Shown here: positions 26,953-35,718 of the stretch, in pieces
How positions within the stretch are numbered: position 1 is the stretch's first letter
Layout: every line of letters starts with the position of its first letter
Source: an uncultured Pelagibacteraceae bacterium
GTDB taxonomy: Bacteria > Pseudomonadota > Alphaproteobacteria > Pelagibacterales > Pelagibacteraceae
Direction of reading: 5' to 3'
Assembly: GCA_902513955.1 (NCBI GenBank)
Contig: CABXOW010000006.1
Span: forward strand, 1 to 62,284
DNA length: 62,284 nucleotides
The notes under the pieces: generated by a model
Seen by the model: only the letters and a program-made list of their open reading frames with translations
Told to the model about the DNA's origin: nothing
Databases searched by the model: none
Made by a program: the position numbers and the translations under genes

Positions 26953-28431
26953 TTAAGCTAAAGTTTTTCTAATTGCTTGTTGCCACCCTTGCAATAAGTT
27001 ATTTCTTAATTTTTTGTTAATTTTAGGGATAAAAATGGCTTCTTTTTTCCATTTATATTTTATTTCCTTAAGGGATTTAAATTCACCTGCCTGGTATCCA
27101 GCAAAGAAAGCTGCACCTAAAGCTGTAGTTTCTTGGATAGCTGGTCTTAATACTTTGGTGTTTAAAATATCACACAAAAACTGTGCAAACCAATTATTAG
27201 CAACCATACCTCCATCAACTTTAATAATTTTAGTTTTAGATCCATCTTTTCTCATAGCCTCAAATAAATCATAACTTTGATAAGCAACAGACTCTAATAC
27301 AGCTCTAACTAAATTTTTCCAGTCTGTGTTTCTGGTTAATCCAGTGATTATCCCTCTAGACTCAGCGCTCCAATAAGGAGCTCCTAAACCTGTGAATGCT
27401 GGAACAATATAAACTCCATCATTATTTATTTTAGATTTTGCTATTTTCTCAGTCTCGTAAGCATTATTAATTAGTTTCATTTTATCTCTTAACCACTGAA
27501 CACCTGCGCCAGCTATAAAGATTGAACCTTCTAATGCGTATGTATTTTTATTTTTTAATCTATAACAAATTGTAGTTAGTAATTTATTTTTTGATAAAAT
27601 TTTTTTATTTCCAATGTTCATTATAGCAAACGCGCCTGTTCCATATGTACTTTTAATAGAACCTTTATCAAAACAAGCCTGTCCGACAGCTGCAGCCTGC
27701 TGATCACCTAATACTGCATAAATTGGTATTTCTTCACCTATAATTTTTTTTGATGTTGTCCCAAAATTATCAGCAGAATTTTTTACTTCTGGTAAAATTG
27801 ATTTTGGAATATTTAATCTCTTTAGAATTTCATCATCCCACTTATTTGATTTTATATTATACATCAAAGTTCTGCTTGCATTAGTTGCATCAGTTAAATG
27901 ATTTTTTTTATTTGTTAATCTCCAAATTAAAAAAGTATCTATTGTTCCAAACATTAATCGTTTATTTTTTACAAGTTTCTTAGTCACTGAAACATTGTCT
28001 AATATCCATTTTACTTTTGTTGCAGAAAAATAAGGATCAATGAATAGTCCAGTTTTTTTTCTAAATAAATTTTCTAATTTTCTTTTTTTTAAATTTTCAC
28101 AAATTTTGTGAGTTCTTCTATCTTGCCAAACAATTGCATTGTAAACTGGCTTACCAGTATTTTTGTCCCAAAGTATAGTTGTTTCTCTTTGATTAGTTAT
28201 TCCAATTGAAATAATTTTTGCTTTTAATCTTTTACTTTTTTTTATTGCTTTCTTTATAGTTTTTAAAGTTACTTTCCAAATTTCTTCTGGATTATGTTCA
28301 ACCCATCCTAGATTTGGAAATATTTGTTTAAATTCATATTGTGATGAAAAAATTTTTTTTCCTTTAAGATCAAATAAAATGGATCTTGATGAAGTTGTTC
28401 CTTGATCTATAGACAATATTATTTTTTTCAA
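26953..28431 (-). CDS. glpK: Glycerol kinase
   Basis: 492 aa, FGGY family. The N-terminal phosphate-binding LSIDQGTTSSRSILFD (residues 6-21), GWVEHNPEEIW (about 43-53), the TNQRETTILWDKNTGKP region (about 79-95) and the C-terminal VDGGMVANNWFAQFLCDIL (about 402-420) are diagnostic of GlpK. The only reasonable start is a TTG at 28431 preceded by an AGAGAG sequence; no in-frame ATG fits. It is the first gene of a four-gene operon with gpsA, an Fe-alcohol dehydrogenase and an amidotransferase, divergent from tmm. No glycerol facilitator gene is adjacent. Confidence 0.92.
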   Translation of the reverse strand: MKKIILSIDQGTTSSRSILFDLKGKKIFSSQYEFKQIFPNLGWVEHNPEEIWKVTLKTIKKAIKKSKRLKAKIISIGITNQRETTILWDKNTGKPVYNAIVWQDRRTHKICENLKKRKLENLFRKKTGLFIDPYFSATKVKWILDNVSVTKKLVKNKRLMFGTIDTFLIWRLTNKKNHLTDATNASRTLMYNIKSNKWDDEILKRLNIPKSILPEVKNSADNFGTTSKKIIGEEIPIYAVLGDQQAAAVGQACFDKGSIKSTYGTGAFAIMNIGNKKILSKNKLLTTICYRLKNKNTYALEGSIFIAGAGVQWLRDKMKLINNAYETEKIAKSKINNDGVYIVPAFTGLGAPYWSAESRGIITGLTRNTDWKNLVRAVLESVAYQSYDLFEAMRKDGSKTKIIKVDGGMVANNWFAQFLCDILNTKVLRPAIQETTALGAAFFAGYQAGEFKSLKEIKYKWKKEAIFIPKINKKLRNNLLQGWQQAIRKTLA

Positions 28432-28524
28432 AAATTCTCTCTTTAGTTAGATTTTTTCATTGTAATTTTCAGAAAATTGTTAGTAAAGTAGATTTATAAA
28501 ATTATTAAATTGGAGATCATATTT

Positions 28525-29856
28525 ATGACTAAAGTTGCTATAATTGGAGCTGGACCTTGTGGTTTATCAATGCTTAGATCATTTGAACAAGCTGAAAAAA
28601 AAGGCGAAAAAATACCTGAAATAGTTTGTTTTGATAAACAAGAAGATTGGGGTGGTCTTTGGAATTATAGCTGGAGAACAGGCTCTGATCAATATGGAGA
28701 TCCAGTTCCTAATAGCATGTATAGATATCTTTGGTCAAATGGACCTAAAGAATGTTTAGAATTTGCTGATTATTCATTTGATGAACATTTTGGAAAACCA
28801 ATTCCTTCCTTTCCTCCAAGAGAAGTTTTATATGATTATATATTGGGAAGAGTCAAAAAAGGTAATCTTAAAAATAAAGTAAAATTTAATCATAGCGTAA
28901 CTAATACTTCTTTTGATGGTAAAAAATTTGAAGTCACTTATCGTGATAAAAAAAATAATACAATTTCAAAAGATATTTTTGATTATGTTGTTGTTTCAAC
29001 TGGTCACTTCTCAGTTCCATTTATTCCTGAATATGCGGGAATGAAATCTTTTCCTGGAAGAATTATGCATTCTCATGATTTTAGAGATGCAGAAGAATTT
29101 AGAGATAAGAATGTTGTAGTTTTAGGAAGCAGTTACTCTGCTGAAGATGTTGCTCTTCAATGTCATAAGTATGGAGCAAAAAGTGTAACTATAGGTTACA
29201 GACATAATGCGATGGGTTTTAAATGGCCTAAAGGCATGAAAGAAGTTTTTCATCTTGATAGGCTTGAGGGTGCTAAAGCAATTTTTAAAGATGGTCATGA
29301 ACAAGAAGTTGATGCGATAATTTTATGTACTGGTTATCTTCATCATTTTCCATTTTTATCAGAAGAATTAAAACTTCAAACAACCAATAGATTGTATCCA
29401 CCAATGTTATACAAGGGTGTTCTGTGGCAAAACAATCACAAACTTTTATATCTTGGCATGCAAGACCAATTTCACACATTCAACATGTTCGATTGTCAAG
29501 CTTGGTTTGCAAGAGATGTAATAATGGAAAAAATTAAAATTCCAAATAAATCAGAAATAGAAAAAGATATTAATAAATGGGTATCAATGGAAGAAAAATT
29601 AGAAAACCCAGATCAAATGATTGATTTTCAAACTGAATACACAAAAGAACTTCACAGTTTATCAGACTATCCAAAAATTGATTTTGAATTAATAAGGAAG
29701 CATTTTAAAGAATGGGAGCACCATAAAGTTGAAGATATAATGACTTATAGAAATAAATCTTTTTCTTCACCTGTTACTGGTTCTGTTGCTCCTGTGCATC
29801 ACACTCCTTGGGAAACAGCAATGGACGATTCTTTAAAAACTTTTTTAAATAAATAG
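28525..29856 (+). CDS. tmm: Trimethylamine monooxygenase
   Basis: The frame opens at a TTG (28510), but the ATG at 28525 has a GGAG ribosome-binding site nine bases upstream (28512-28515), so I use it (443 aa). FAD-binding GAGPCGLS is at about residues 8-15, the FMO signature reads FPGRIMHSHDF (about 174-184), and the NADPH loop is LGSSYSAEDVALQ (about 202-214). The whole protein matches bacterial Tmm, which oxidises trimethylamine to TMAO with NADPH and O2. The neighbouring TMAO transporter and tdm on the other side confirm the assignment. Confidence 0.93.
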   Translation: MTKVAIIGAGPCGLSMLRSFEQAEKKGEKIPEIVCFDKQEDWGGLWNYSWRTGSDQYGDPVPNSMYRYLWSNGPKECLEFADYSFDEHFGKPIPSFPPREVLYDYILGRVKKGNLKNKVKFNHSVTNTSFDGKKFEVTYRDKKNNTISKDIFDYVVVSTGHFSVPFIPEYAGMKSFPGRIMHSHDFRDAEEFRDKNVVVLGSSYSAEDVALQCHKYGAKSVTIGYRHNAMGFKWPKGMKEVFHLDRLEGAKAIFKDGHEQEVDAIILCTGYLHHFPFLSEELKLQTTNRLYPPMLYKGVLWQNNHKLLYLGMQDQFHTFNMFDCQAWFARDVIMEKIKIPNKSEIEKDINKWVSMEEKLENPDQMIDFQTEYTKELHSLSDYPKIDFELIRKHFKEWEHHKVEDIMTYRNKSFSSPVTGSVAPVHHTPWETAMDDSLKTFLNK

Positions 29857-29879
29857 ATTAAATTTATAACAATTTTATT

Positions 29880-32033
29880 TTAACTTATTCCAAGATGTTT
29901 TTTTCTTTGGTTTACCCAGGTTCGAATTAGATTATCAAAAATCAAACCTATAAAAGCAACACAAAACCCTAGTGTTAATCCTATACCAGCACCTTTTTTG
30001 TCAGACAAAGCTTTTAAAATATATTGTCCTAGATCTTCTGTTCCAATAAATGCCCCAATAATCACCATAAATAAGGCAAAAACTATCGTTTGATTTAAAC
30101 CAAGCATCATATGAGGAAAAGCTAGAGGAAATTCTATTTTAAATAATCTTTGGAATTTCGTTACACCTGACATTGTTGCGGCATCATGTAATGCAGCAGG
30201 AACACTTCTTAAGCCCTCAATTGTGTATCTTGTTGCAGGTATAGTTGCGTAAACTATCACTGCAATTAACACCGATGTATCTGTTATACCAAAAAGCATC
30301 ATTACAGGGATTAAATATACAAATGACGGAAAAGTTTGAAAAATATCACAAACTGCTAACATAAAACTTGCAGAATGTTTATTTTGAAAACACAAAGTTC
30401 CAACTGTAAATCCAATTATACAAGATATGATAACTCCAAAAGTTGCCATGTATGTTGTTACTAATGCTCTATCCCACCATGGACTTAAAGCTATAAATAA
30501 TGTCAATCCACAAACGACTAAAGCTGAACGAATTCCGCCAATTATATATCCAGCTCCAACAACCAAAACTAGTGTAGCTACTGCAGGCATTCTTAAATAT
30601 AAAGCTCTCATTGGTTGAAGCACTTCAACAATTAACCAGGTATTAAATGCTTTTATATATATAAAGAACGCATCGAAAATCCAATCAACTCCTTTGTTCC
30701 AAAAATCAGCTGTTGATATTCCTTTATTGTGTGGAACTTCAAATAAGTAATTATATCCTTCCTTAAAATAAAAAGATCCAAAATAAGCAAATATAATTCC
30801 TAAAATTACTGCAAAGCCAAAAAAATATGTATTTTTATGACGTTGAAAAAAAGTTAGGTTACCAAAATAATCAATTTGTTTATTCGCCCAGGCCAAAGAC
30901 ATTTTGTCCAATAATATTGCTATCAAACTAATACATAAGCCTGCTTCTAATGCTAAACCAATATCCAATCTATTTAACGCTAATAGTAAATTATACCCTA
31001 AACCTTTTGCGGCTATAAAGGCTGAAATAACTGCCATAGAAAAACACACCATTATGACCTGGTTTACGCCAATCAAAATATCCCTTCTTGCTGTTGGAAT
31101 TAATACTTTGAACATCAATTGCCAATTATTGCATCCACTCATTTTACCTGCTTCAATAACTTCTGGAGGTATTGCTCTTAAACCTAATAAAGTTAATAAT
31201 ATCATTGGTGGAATAGCGACAACCATAGTTATAATTACTGCAGCATGATCACCAACTCCAAACAAAACCATTGCAGGAACTAACACCGCGTATTGTGGCA
31301 TAGTTTGCATAACTAAAATTATTGGATATAAAGCTTTCTCAACACGTTTACTTTTAAATGCCGCAATACCCAAACCTAAACCAAAAATAAATGACAGCGG
31401 TGCCGCAATTAATATAAAAGAAAGAGTTTGCATAGAAGGTTTCCATTGACCAAAAATGGAAATATAAATCATAACCAAACCCGCAAATAAAGCTAAACCC
31501 TTACCACTTAGTTTATAACCCAGGATTGCAGCACCTGCTGCAACAATTGTCCAAGGTAGCCCTGGTAACTCTGCCCAAGGATTTTCACTAATCCACTCCC
31601 AACTCGTAAATGCAACAACGGTATTTTTTCCACCTATTAAAATTTCTCTAATTAACTCTATTAAAAACGTCATAAAATAAGTTAAATTTCTACTTATTTG
31701 TAATAGCAAAGGTCGGGTTTTAAATTCTTGAGTATCCTCGTTCCAAAACTCCATCGGCATCCATTCATTCATTAAGAAAAACAAAGAGTCATTTATCCAG
31801 ATAGGCAACCATCCAAGCAATGGAGGGAGTCTCCAAAAGACATCAAAGGCATAATATCTTACCTCTTTACCAAATAGAACGTATGTACTTTGATTTGGAT
31901 CTTTAATGAATTCTGCTTGGCCTCTTATAAATTTGTATGTTTCAGGAACATCTATTGCAAAACATAGCGCAAAAAATACAATTAATAAAAATAACCATTG
32001 AAATAACTTTGGATATTTTTTTATTAATTCCAT
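29880..32033 (-). CDS. tmoW: TMAO-type ABC transporter permease, fused double permease
   Basis: A 717-aa membrane protein containing two complete BPD-transport permease modules (about residues 190-390 and 490-710). Each carries the cytoplasmic EAA-type loop: IPPEVIEAGKMSGCNNWQLM and VPAALHDAATMSGVTKFQRL. It belongs to the ProW/OpuA glycine-betaine type. TmoW of TMAO transporters has this fused form. It follows tmoV by 3 bp and converges with tmm. The 36-residue N-terminal region includes a membrane helix. Ligand TMAO is inferred from gene context. Confidence 0.88.
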   Translation of the reverse strand: MELIKKYPKLFQWLFLLIVFFALCFAIDVPETYKFIRGQAEFIKDPNQSTYVLFGKEVRYYAFDVFWRLPPLLGWLPIWINDSLFFLMNEWMPMEFWNEDTQEFKTRPLLLQISRNLTYFMTFLIELIREILIGGKNTVVAFTSWEWISENPWAELPGLPWTIVAAGAAILGYKLSGKGLALFAGLVMIYISIFGQWKPSMQTLSFILIAAPLSFIFGLGLGIAAFKSKRVEKALYPIILVMQTMPQYAVLVPAMVLFGVGDHAAVIITMVVAIPPMILLTLLGLRAIPPEVIEAGKMSGCNNWQLMFKVLIPTARRDILIGVNQVIMVCFSMAVISAFIAAKGLGYNLLLALNRLDIGLALEAGLCISLIAILLDKMSLAWANKQIDYFGNLTFFQRHKNTYFFGFAVILGIIFAYFGSFYFKEGYNYLFEVPHNKGISTADFWNKGVDWIFDAFFIYIKAFNTWLIVEVLQPMRALYLRMPAVATLVLVVGAGYIIGGIRSALVVCGLTLFIALSPWWDRALVTTYMATFGVIISCIIGFTVGTLCFQNKHSASFMLAVCDIFQTFPSFVYLIPVMMLFGITDTSVLIAVIVYATIPATRYTIEGLRSVPAALHDAATMSGVTKFQRLFKIEFPLAFPHMMLGLNQTIVFALFMVIIGAFIGTEDLGQYILKALSDKKGAGIGLTLGFCVAFIGLIFDNLIRTWVNQRKKHLGIS

Positions 32034-32036
32034 AAT

Positions 32037-33068
32037 TTAATTGCTATTTTTTCTTCCTCCAAAAACTGTATTAATTATTTTTGACGGATTAATAGAACCT
32101 ACGATTTGATTGTTATTATCTATTACAGCTACTGTTTTTTCTTGAGTTAGAATTTTTTCTGCAACATTTTCAATAATCTCATCTTTTGAAACTTTTAAAT
32201 CACTTAAATTATCAGAAGTAGCAGCCTCCATCACATCTTCAATTAATAAAACTTTTTCTCTAGGAACTTCTTCTGTAAATTTTCTCACATATTCGGTTGC
32301 TGGGTTAAGCACAATATTTGCTGGTGTGTCTAACTGTTCGATAATACCATCTTTCATAATTGCAATTCGATCAGCAAGCTTTAAAGCTTCATCAAAATCA
32401 TGGGTAATAAACATAATTGTTTTTTGCAATTTTTCTTGAAGTCTTAAAAACTCATCCTGCATTTCTTTTCGAATTAATGGATCTAATGCAGAAAAAGGTT
32501 CGTCCAAAAACCAAATATCTGGTTCTACAGCTAATGATCTTGCAATACCTACTCTTTGCTGTTGACCTCCCGAAAGCTCTCTTGGAAAATAGTTTTCTCT
32601 TCCATCAAGACCAACGAGCTTAACCATATCCATGGCTTTACTAATACTGTCCTCAGTTTTTATCCCCTTAATTTGGAGTGGAAATGCAATATTTTCTACA
32701 ACTGTTTTGTGAGGTAGTAGAGCAAAACTTTGAAAAACCATTCCCATTTTATTTCTTCTAAGATCAATTAGTTCTTTGTTATTTAATTGAAGTAAATCTT
32801 GACCCTCTATAAAAATTTTTCCACCCGTTGCATCTGTTAATCTAGAAATGCATCTAAGTAATGTAGATTTACCGGAGCCAGATAAACCCATTACAACTAG
32901 CATTTCTCCTTTTGAAACTTCAAAAGAGGCATTGTTGACTCCTACAATACAACCATTTTCTTGAAAAGTTTTTGCGTCTACATTACCATTTGCTTCTTCA
33001 AGCATTTTTTTAGAGTTTTCTCCAAAAATTTTGTAAACAGATTCACATTTGATTACGGGTTCAGACAT
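32037..33068 (-). CDS. tmoV: TMAO-type ABC transporter ATPase with CBS region
   Basis: A 343-aa ProV-type ATPase. Walker A GLSGSGKST is at about residues 61-69, the signature LSGGQQQRVGIARSLA at about 165-180, Walker B IWFLDEPFSALD at about 185-196. The C-terminal 90 residues have the shape of a CBS-type regulatory region, as in osmoprotectant transporters. It energises TmoW. Three bp separate it from tmoW and 61 bp from the upstream 183-aa gene. Confidence 0.9.
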   Translation of the reverse strand: MSEPVIKCESVYKIFGENSKKMLEEANGNVDAKTFQENGCIVGVNNASFEVSKGEMLVVMGLSGSGKSTLLRCISRLTDATGGKIFIEGQDLLQLNNKELIDLRRNKMGMVFQSFALLPHKTVVENIAFPLQIKGIKTEDSISKAMDMVKLVGLDGRENYFPRELSGGQQQRVGIARSLAVEPDIWFLDEPFSALDPLIRKEMQDEFLRLQEKLQKTIMFITHDFDEALKLADRIAIMKDGIIEQLDTPANIVLNPATEYVRKFTEEVPREKVLLIEDVMEAATSDNLSDLKVSKDEIIENVAEKILTQEKTVAVIDNNNQIVGSINPSKIINTVFGGRKNSN

Positions 33069-33129
33069 AATTTATAATCAGGTTATACGAAATTAAGATA
33101 AAATAAAATCTATATAATCTTCTTTCTCC

Positions 33130-33681
33130 TTAAAAATTTTTAATAAAATAAACTCTTGTGTCAATTCCAGTACTTAAAAAACTTAAAGCCTCACCACTTA
33201 CTGTGATTGTTTCATCTACACCTACATTTTTCCCACTAACCACAAACCCAGCAAGGCATTTATTTTTTTCTTCGTCCCATTTAACAAAAGTTTCACTAAT
33301 TTTATTACCATTCATTGTATAAATTTCATGAGCTCTATAATTTAAAAAATTTGCCCCCATAATTGCACGCTGTGGAATAAGTTTTGTGGCATTGCAAACT
33401 TTCTCATACACTTCATCGGTTAATCTAAAATGATCAGTTCCATCAAAAGATACTAAAATTCCTGAAGGCAAACTTGAGATTAGTTTATTGAGCTTTCTCT
33501 CTTGTGCTATTCTCTCTTCTTCTATTTTCATTTTAGCAACTAATTCATCTCCTTCTCCAAAAATATTATTTAATACAAAAAAAGATAAAAATATAATCAT
33601 CATTATTGCAACTAAACCTAAAAGTTGCTTAATAGCTTCCGGTAACTCTTTTATTTTATCTAAATAGTTTTCGTTTGACAT
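33130..33681 (-). CDS. Membrane-anchored periplasmic protein, unknown
   Basis: An extended frame begins at TTG 33708, but the ATG at 33681 overlaps the stop of the MORN gene (TAATG), so I take 183 aa. One transmembrane helix at about residues 20-40 follows a short cytoplasmic part; then a charged helical linker and a probable globular periplasmic domain with cysteines (CNAT, CLAGF). No family recognised. It lies within the tmoX-tmoV interval with the MORN and the 153-aa genes, and is the last of the three before tmoV. Confidence 0.65.
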   Translation of the reverse strand: MSNENYLDKIKELPEAIKQLLGLVAIMMIIFLSFFVLNNIFGEGDELVAKMKIEEERIAQERKLNKLISSLPSGILVSFDGTDHFRLTDEVYEKVCNATKLIPQRAIMGANFLNYRAHEIYTMNGNKISETFVKWDEEKNKCLAGFVVSGKNVGVDETITVSGEALSFLSTGIDTRVYFIKNF

Positions 33682-34058
33682 TATTCTTGTAATTTTCCAT
33701 TTTTCCAAATTCCAGTTATTTGCTTTCCATTAGCCCATGTAAAAGTTCCCTTCCCATTCATAAAACCATTAACCCACTCTCCTTCATATGTTGAGCTATC
33801 AGGGAAGCTTAAGGTTCCCATGCCACTCCACAAACTATTTTTAAATTCGCCTTTGTAAATATATCCATTTGGCCAAGTTTCAGTTCCTTGACCATGTTTT
33901 TTTGTTCCTACCCATTCACCTTCATAAGTTGTTTTATCTGTATAAACCCATTTACCGTAACCATTTTCACAATTACCTTCTTTGCATCCTGTACTACGAG
34001 CTAAAGCTGCTGATGTAATTAACAGTCCTAAAATTATACTTATAAGATATTTTTTCAT
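33681..34058 (-). CDS. Secreted MORN-repeat protein
   Basis: A 125-aa protein with an N-terminal signal peptide (KKYLISIILGLLITSAALA, cleavage after about residue 20) and four MORN-type repeats of about 23 residues: YEGEWVGTKKHGQGTETW, YKGEFKNSLWSGMGTLSF, YEGEWVNGFMNGKGTFTW and a last ITGIWKNGKLQ. MORN repeats form beta-hairpin stacks that bind lipids or proteins. A periplasmic location is likely. It is coupled to the 183-aa membrane protein gene by a TAATG overlap. Confidence 0.8.
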   Translation of the reverse strand: MKKYLISIILGLLITSAALARSTGCKEGNCENGYGKWVYTDKTTYEGEWVGTKKHGQGTETWPNGYIYKGEFKNSLWSGMGTLSFPDSSTYEGEWVNGFMNGKGTFTWANGKQITGIWKNGKLQE

Positions 34059-34092
34059 TTTAACATTTTACACAAATTTATTTAAAAAAAAA

Positions 34093-34554
34093 TCAGACTT
34101 TTTTCTCCTTTTTACTACATAAATAAAAAGAAATATCTTTTTCAGAATTTTCACTTTTAATATTTCTGGTAATTTCATGAATTAATTCACCGGATTTTCT
34201 ATCTATAATAGCTGACTCTGAATACTTTCTTTCTTGATCAGTAGCTTTAAACAAAACTACATCCTTATTAACTATTTTAACATTTAATTTTTCTGACTCA
34301 GAAAGAAATAATGACAATCCATCTATAAAAAGTGTTTCAGGTTTTATTGCTTCAATTTTAAATTTATCCAAACTCTTTTCATTTAAATCTTTAGCTAAAA
34401 AAGTTTTATAATTATATTCTGAGTTTTTAATTATTTTTTTATCTAGCTCACACACAAAGCTAAGATTAATATTTTCTTGTATGTTTATATCTTTTGCTAA
34501 TGATAAATTAAAAAATGATAAGCTTAAAAAAATATAAATAAAATACTTTATCAT
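34093..34554 (-). CDS. Secreted protein, unknown (153 aa)
   Basis: A 153-aa protein with a signal peptide (MIKYFIYIFLSLSFFNLSLA) and a mature part with two Cys residues (residues about 34 and 147), a possible disulfide, and mostly beta-strand and charged segments. I do not recognise a family. It lies between the tmoX terminator and the MORN gene, so it starts the three-gene cassette that ends before tmoV. Confidence 0.6.
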   Translation of the reverse strand: MIKYFIYIFLSLSFFNLSLAKDINIQENINLSFVCELDKKIIKNSEYNYKTFLAKDLNEKSLDKFKIEAIKPETLFIDGLSLFLSESEKLNVKIVNKDVVLFKATDQERKYSESAIIDRKSGELIHEITRNIKSENSEKDISFYLCSKKEKKV

Positions 34555-34595
34555 CAGGCTAATTTTTCATTTTTATTTCACTTAATGTAATCTTT

Positions 34596-34627
34596 AAAAA
34601 AAAATCCCCCCCAACATTGTTGGGGGA
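34596..34627 (-). terminator. Rho-independent terminator after tmoX
   Basis: In the direction of tmoX transcription a run of G/C pairs forms the stem: TCCCCC, then AACAATGTT, then GGGGGGG and A, followed by nine T. It sits about 28 bp after the tmoX stop. It ends tmoX transcription strongly, so the binding protein can be made at much higher level than the downstream tmoV and tmoW. Confidence 0.9.
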
Positions 34628-34654
34628 GATCTATTAATTTGTTTGCTTTTAACC

Positions 34655-35602
34655 TTACTTAGTAAAAGCTTGCCAAACACTCTTGTTGTCAGCTAACCAT
34701 TTTTTAGCTGCGTCTTGGTGAGTCATTTTGTCAACGTCAACTAAAGCTGCCATTGCACCAATTTGACTTGTAGAGAATGACATTTTTTTGAACGCCGCAG
34801 CTGCAGCCGGATGAGTTTTTGGAAAATCACCTGTAACAGCTTTTTTCAAGTAACCATCTGGTGAACCACATTTTCCATCACCACCATCTTCTGGTCTACA
34901 ACCAGCAGTGTATGGTGGAAAGTCGATAAATGTAAAACCAGCACCATCAGTAAAGTTTGGTGTCCAGTTAAAGATAATTGTTCCTCTTCCTTCTTTTTCA
35001 GCTGCAGATAACTCTGCCCAAAGTGCATCAGCACTTCCAGCAAATTTAACTGTCCAAAGATCTCCTAAACCTAAAGCATCAACCCTTTGAGGTATTAAAT
35101 CTCCATGCCAAGTTTGTGGACCTTCTAGCATTCTTCCTTTTCCACCAGAGTCAGGTGTTACGAAATTTTTCGCACAATCAGGATTTTTTAAAGCAGTCCA
35201 GTCAGGTAGACCTGGGCATAAACCTTTGTCAGCAACCCAGTTTGGATATCCCATATCTTCAAGAGTTCTTGCTTCATGATCACCCCAATCAAGTAAACCA
35301 CCTTTGTCTAATGCAGTAGTAAATGACTTACCAAAAGCAGATTCCCAAACTTCGTGTGATATAGATACATCGCCAATTCTAATAGACTCATAAACTCCTT
35401 GTGAATCTACTCCTTCAGCGTATGAAACGTTATTGCCCATACTTTCAAAAATTCCACCGATAACGTAAGCCATAACAATTTGACTTGACCAGTTATGAGT
35501 TGGAATTACGATAGGCTTTTTACTATCTGCTGCGTTGGATACTCCTGTAAAACTTACTAGAGTAATAACTATAGCAGATATCAATGATATTATTTTTCTC
35601 AT
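34655..35602 (-). CDS. tmoX: TMAO-binding ABC transporter substrate-binding protein
   Basis: A 315-aa periplasmic binding protein of the OpuAC/ProX class with a signal peptide (residues 1-24, cleavage after SNA). Tryptophan-rich segments (HNWSSQ, PNWVAD, QTWHGD, FNWTPNF) supply the aromatic cage expected for a quaternary amine or TMAO, and several Cys residues (PGLPDWTALKNPDCAKN, CRPEDGGDGKCG) could form disulfides. It has its own promoter candidate and terminator. It is divergent from tdm. TMAO as ligand is inferred from tdm/tmm neighbours and TmoX similarity. Confidence 0.9.
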   Translation of the reverse strand: MRKIISLISAIVITLVSFTGVSNAADSKKPIVIPTHNWSSQIVMAYVIGGIFESMGNNVSYAEGVDSQGVYESIRIGDVSISHEVWESAFGKSFTTALDKGGLLDWGDHEARTLEDMGYPNWVADKGLCPGLPDWTALKNPDCAKNFVTPDSGGKGRMLEGPQTWHGDLIPQRVDALGLGDLWTVKFAGSADALWAELSAAEKEGRGTIIFNWTPNFTDGAGFTFIDFPPYTAGCRPEDGGDGKCGSPDGYLKKAVTGDFPKTHPAAAAAFKKMSFSTSQIGAMAALVDVDKMTHQDAAKKWLADNKSVWQAFTK

Positions 35603-35638
35603 TTTTTCTCCCCTATGTATTAATATATTAATTCAAAA

Positions 35639-35667
35639 AGTATGGTCTTATTTAATCTTCTAGTCAA
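35639..35667 (-). promoter_or_regulatory. Sigma-70-type promoter candidate for tmoX
   Basis: On the minus strand, TTGACT (35667-35662) and CATACT (35644-35639) are separated by 17 bp, matching five and four of six consensus bases. It lies 37 bp upstream of the tmoX ATG, which is preceded by a GGGGAGA ribosome-binding site. The tdm gene on the other strand has a 116-bp intergenic region in common with it. Confidence 0.45.
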
Positions 35668-35718
35668 CTCATTTTGATTATATTATGTTTAATAAAAATA
35701 TTAAAAAAAGGGTATTAG

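Noticed and set aside
29925-29945. A T-loop-like sequence (GGTTCGAATT) suggesting a tRNA
   Set aside because: It lies within the tmoW coding frame, and I see no cloverleaf or acceptor stem around it.
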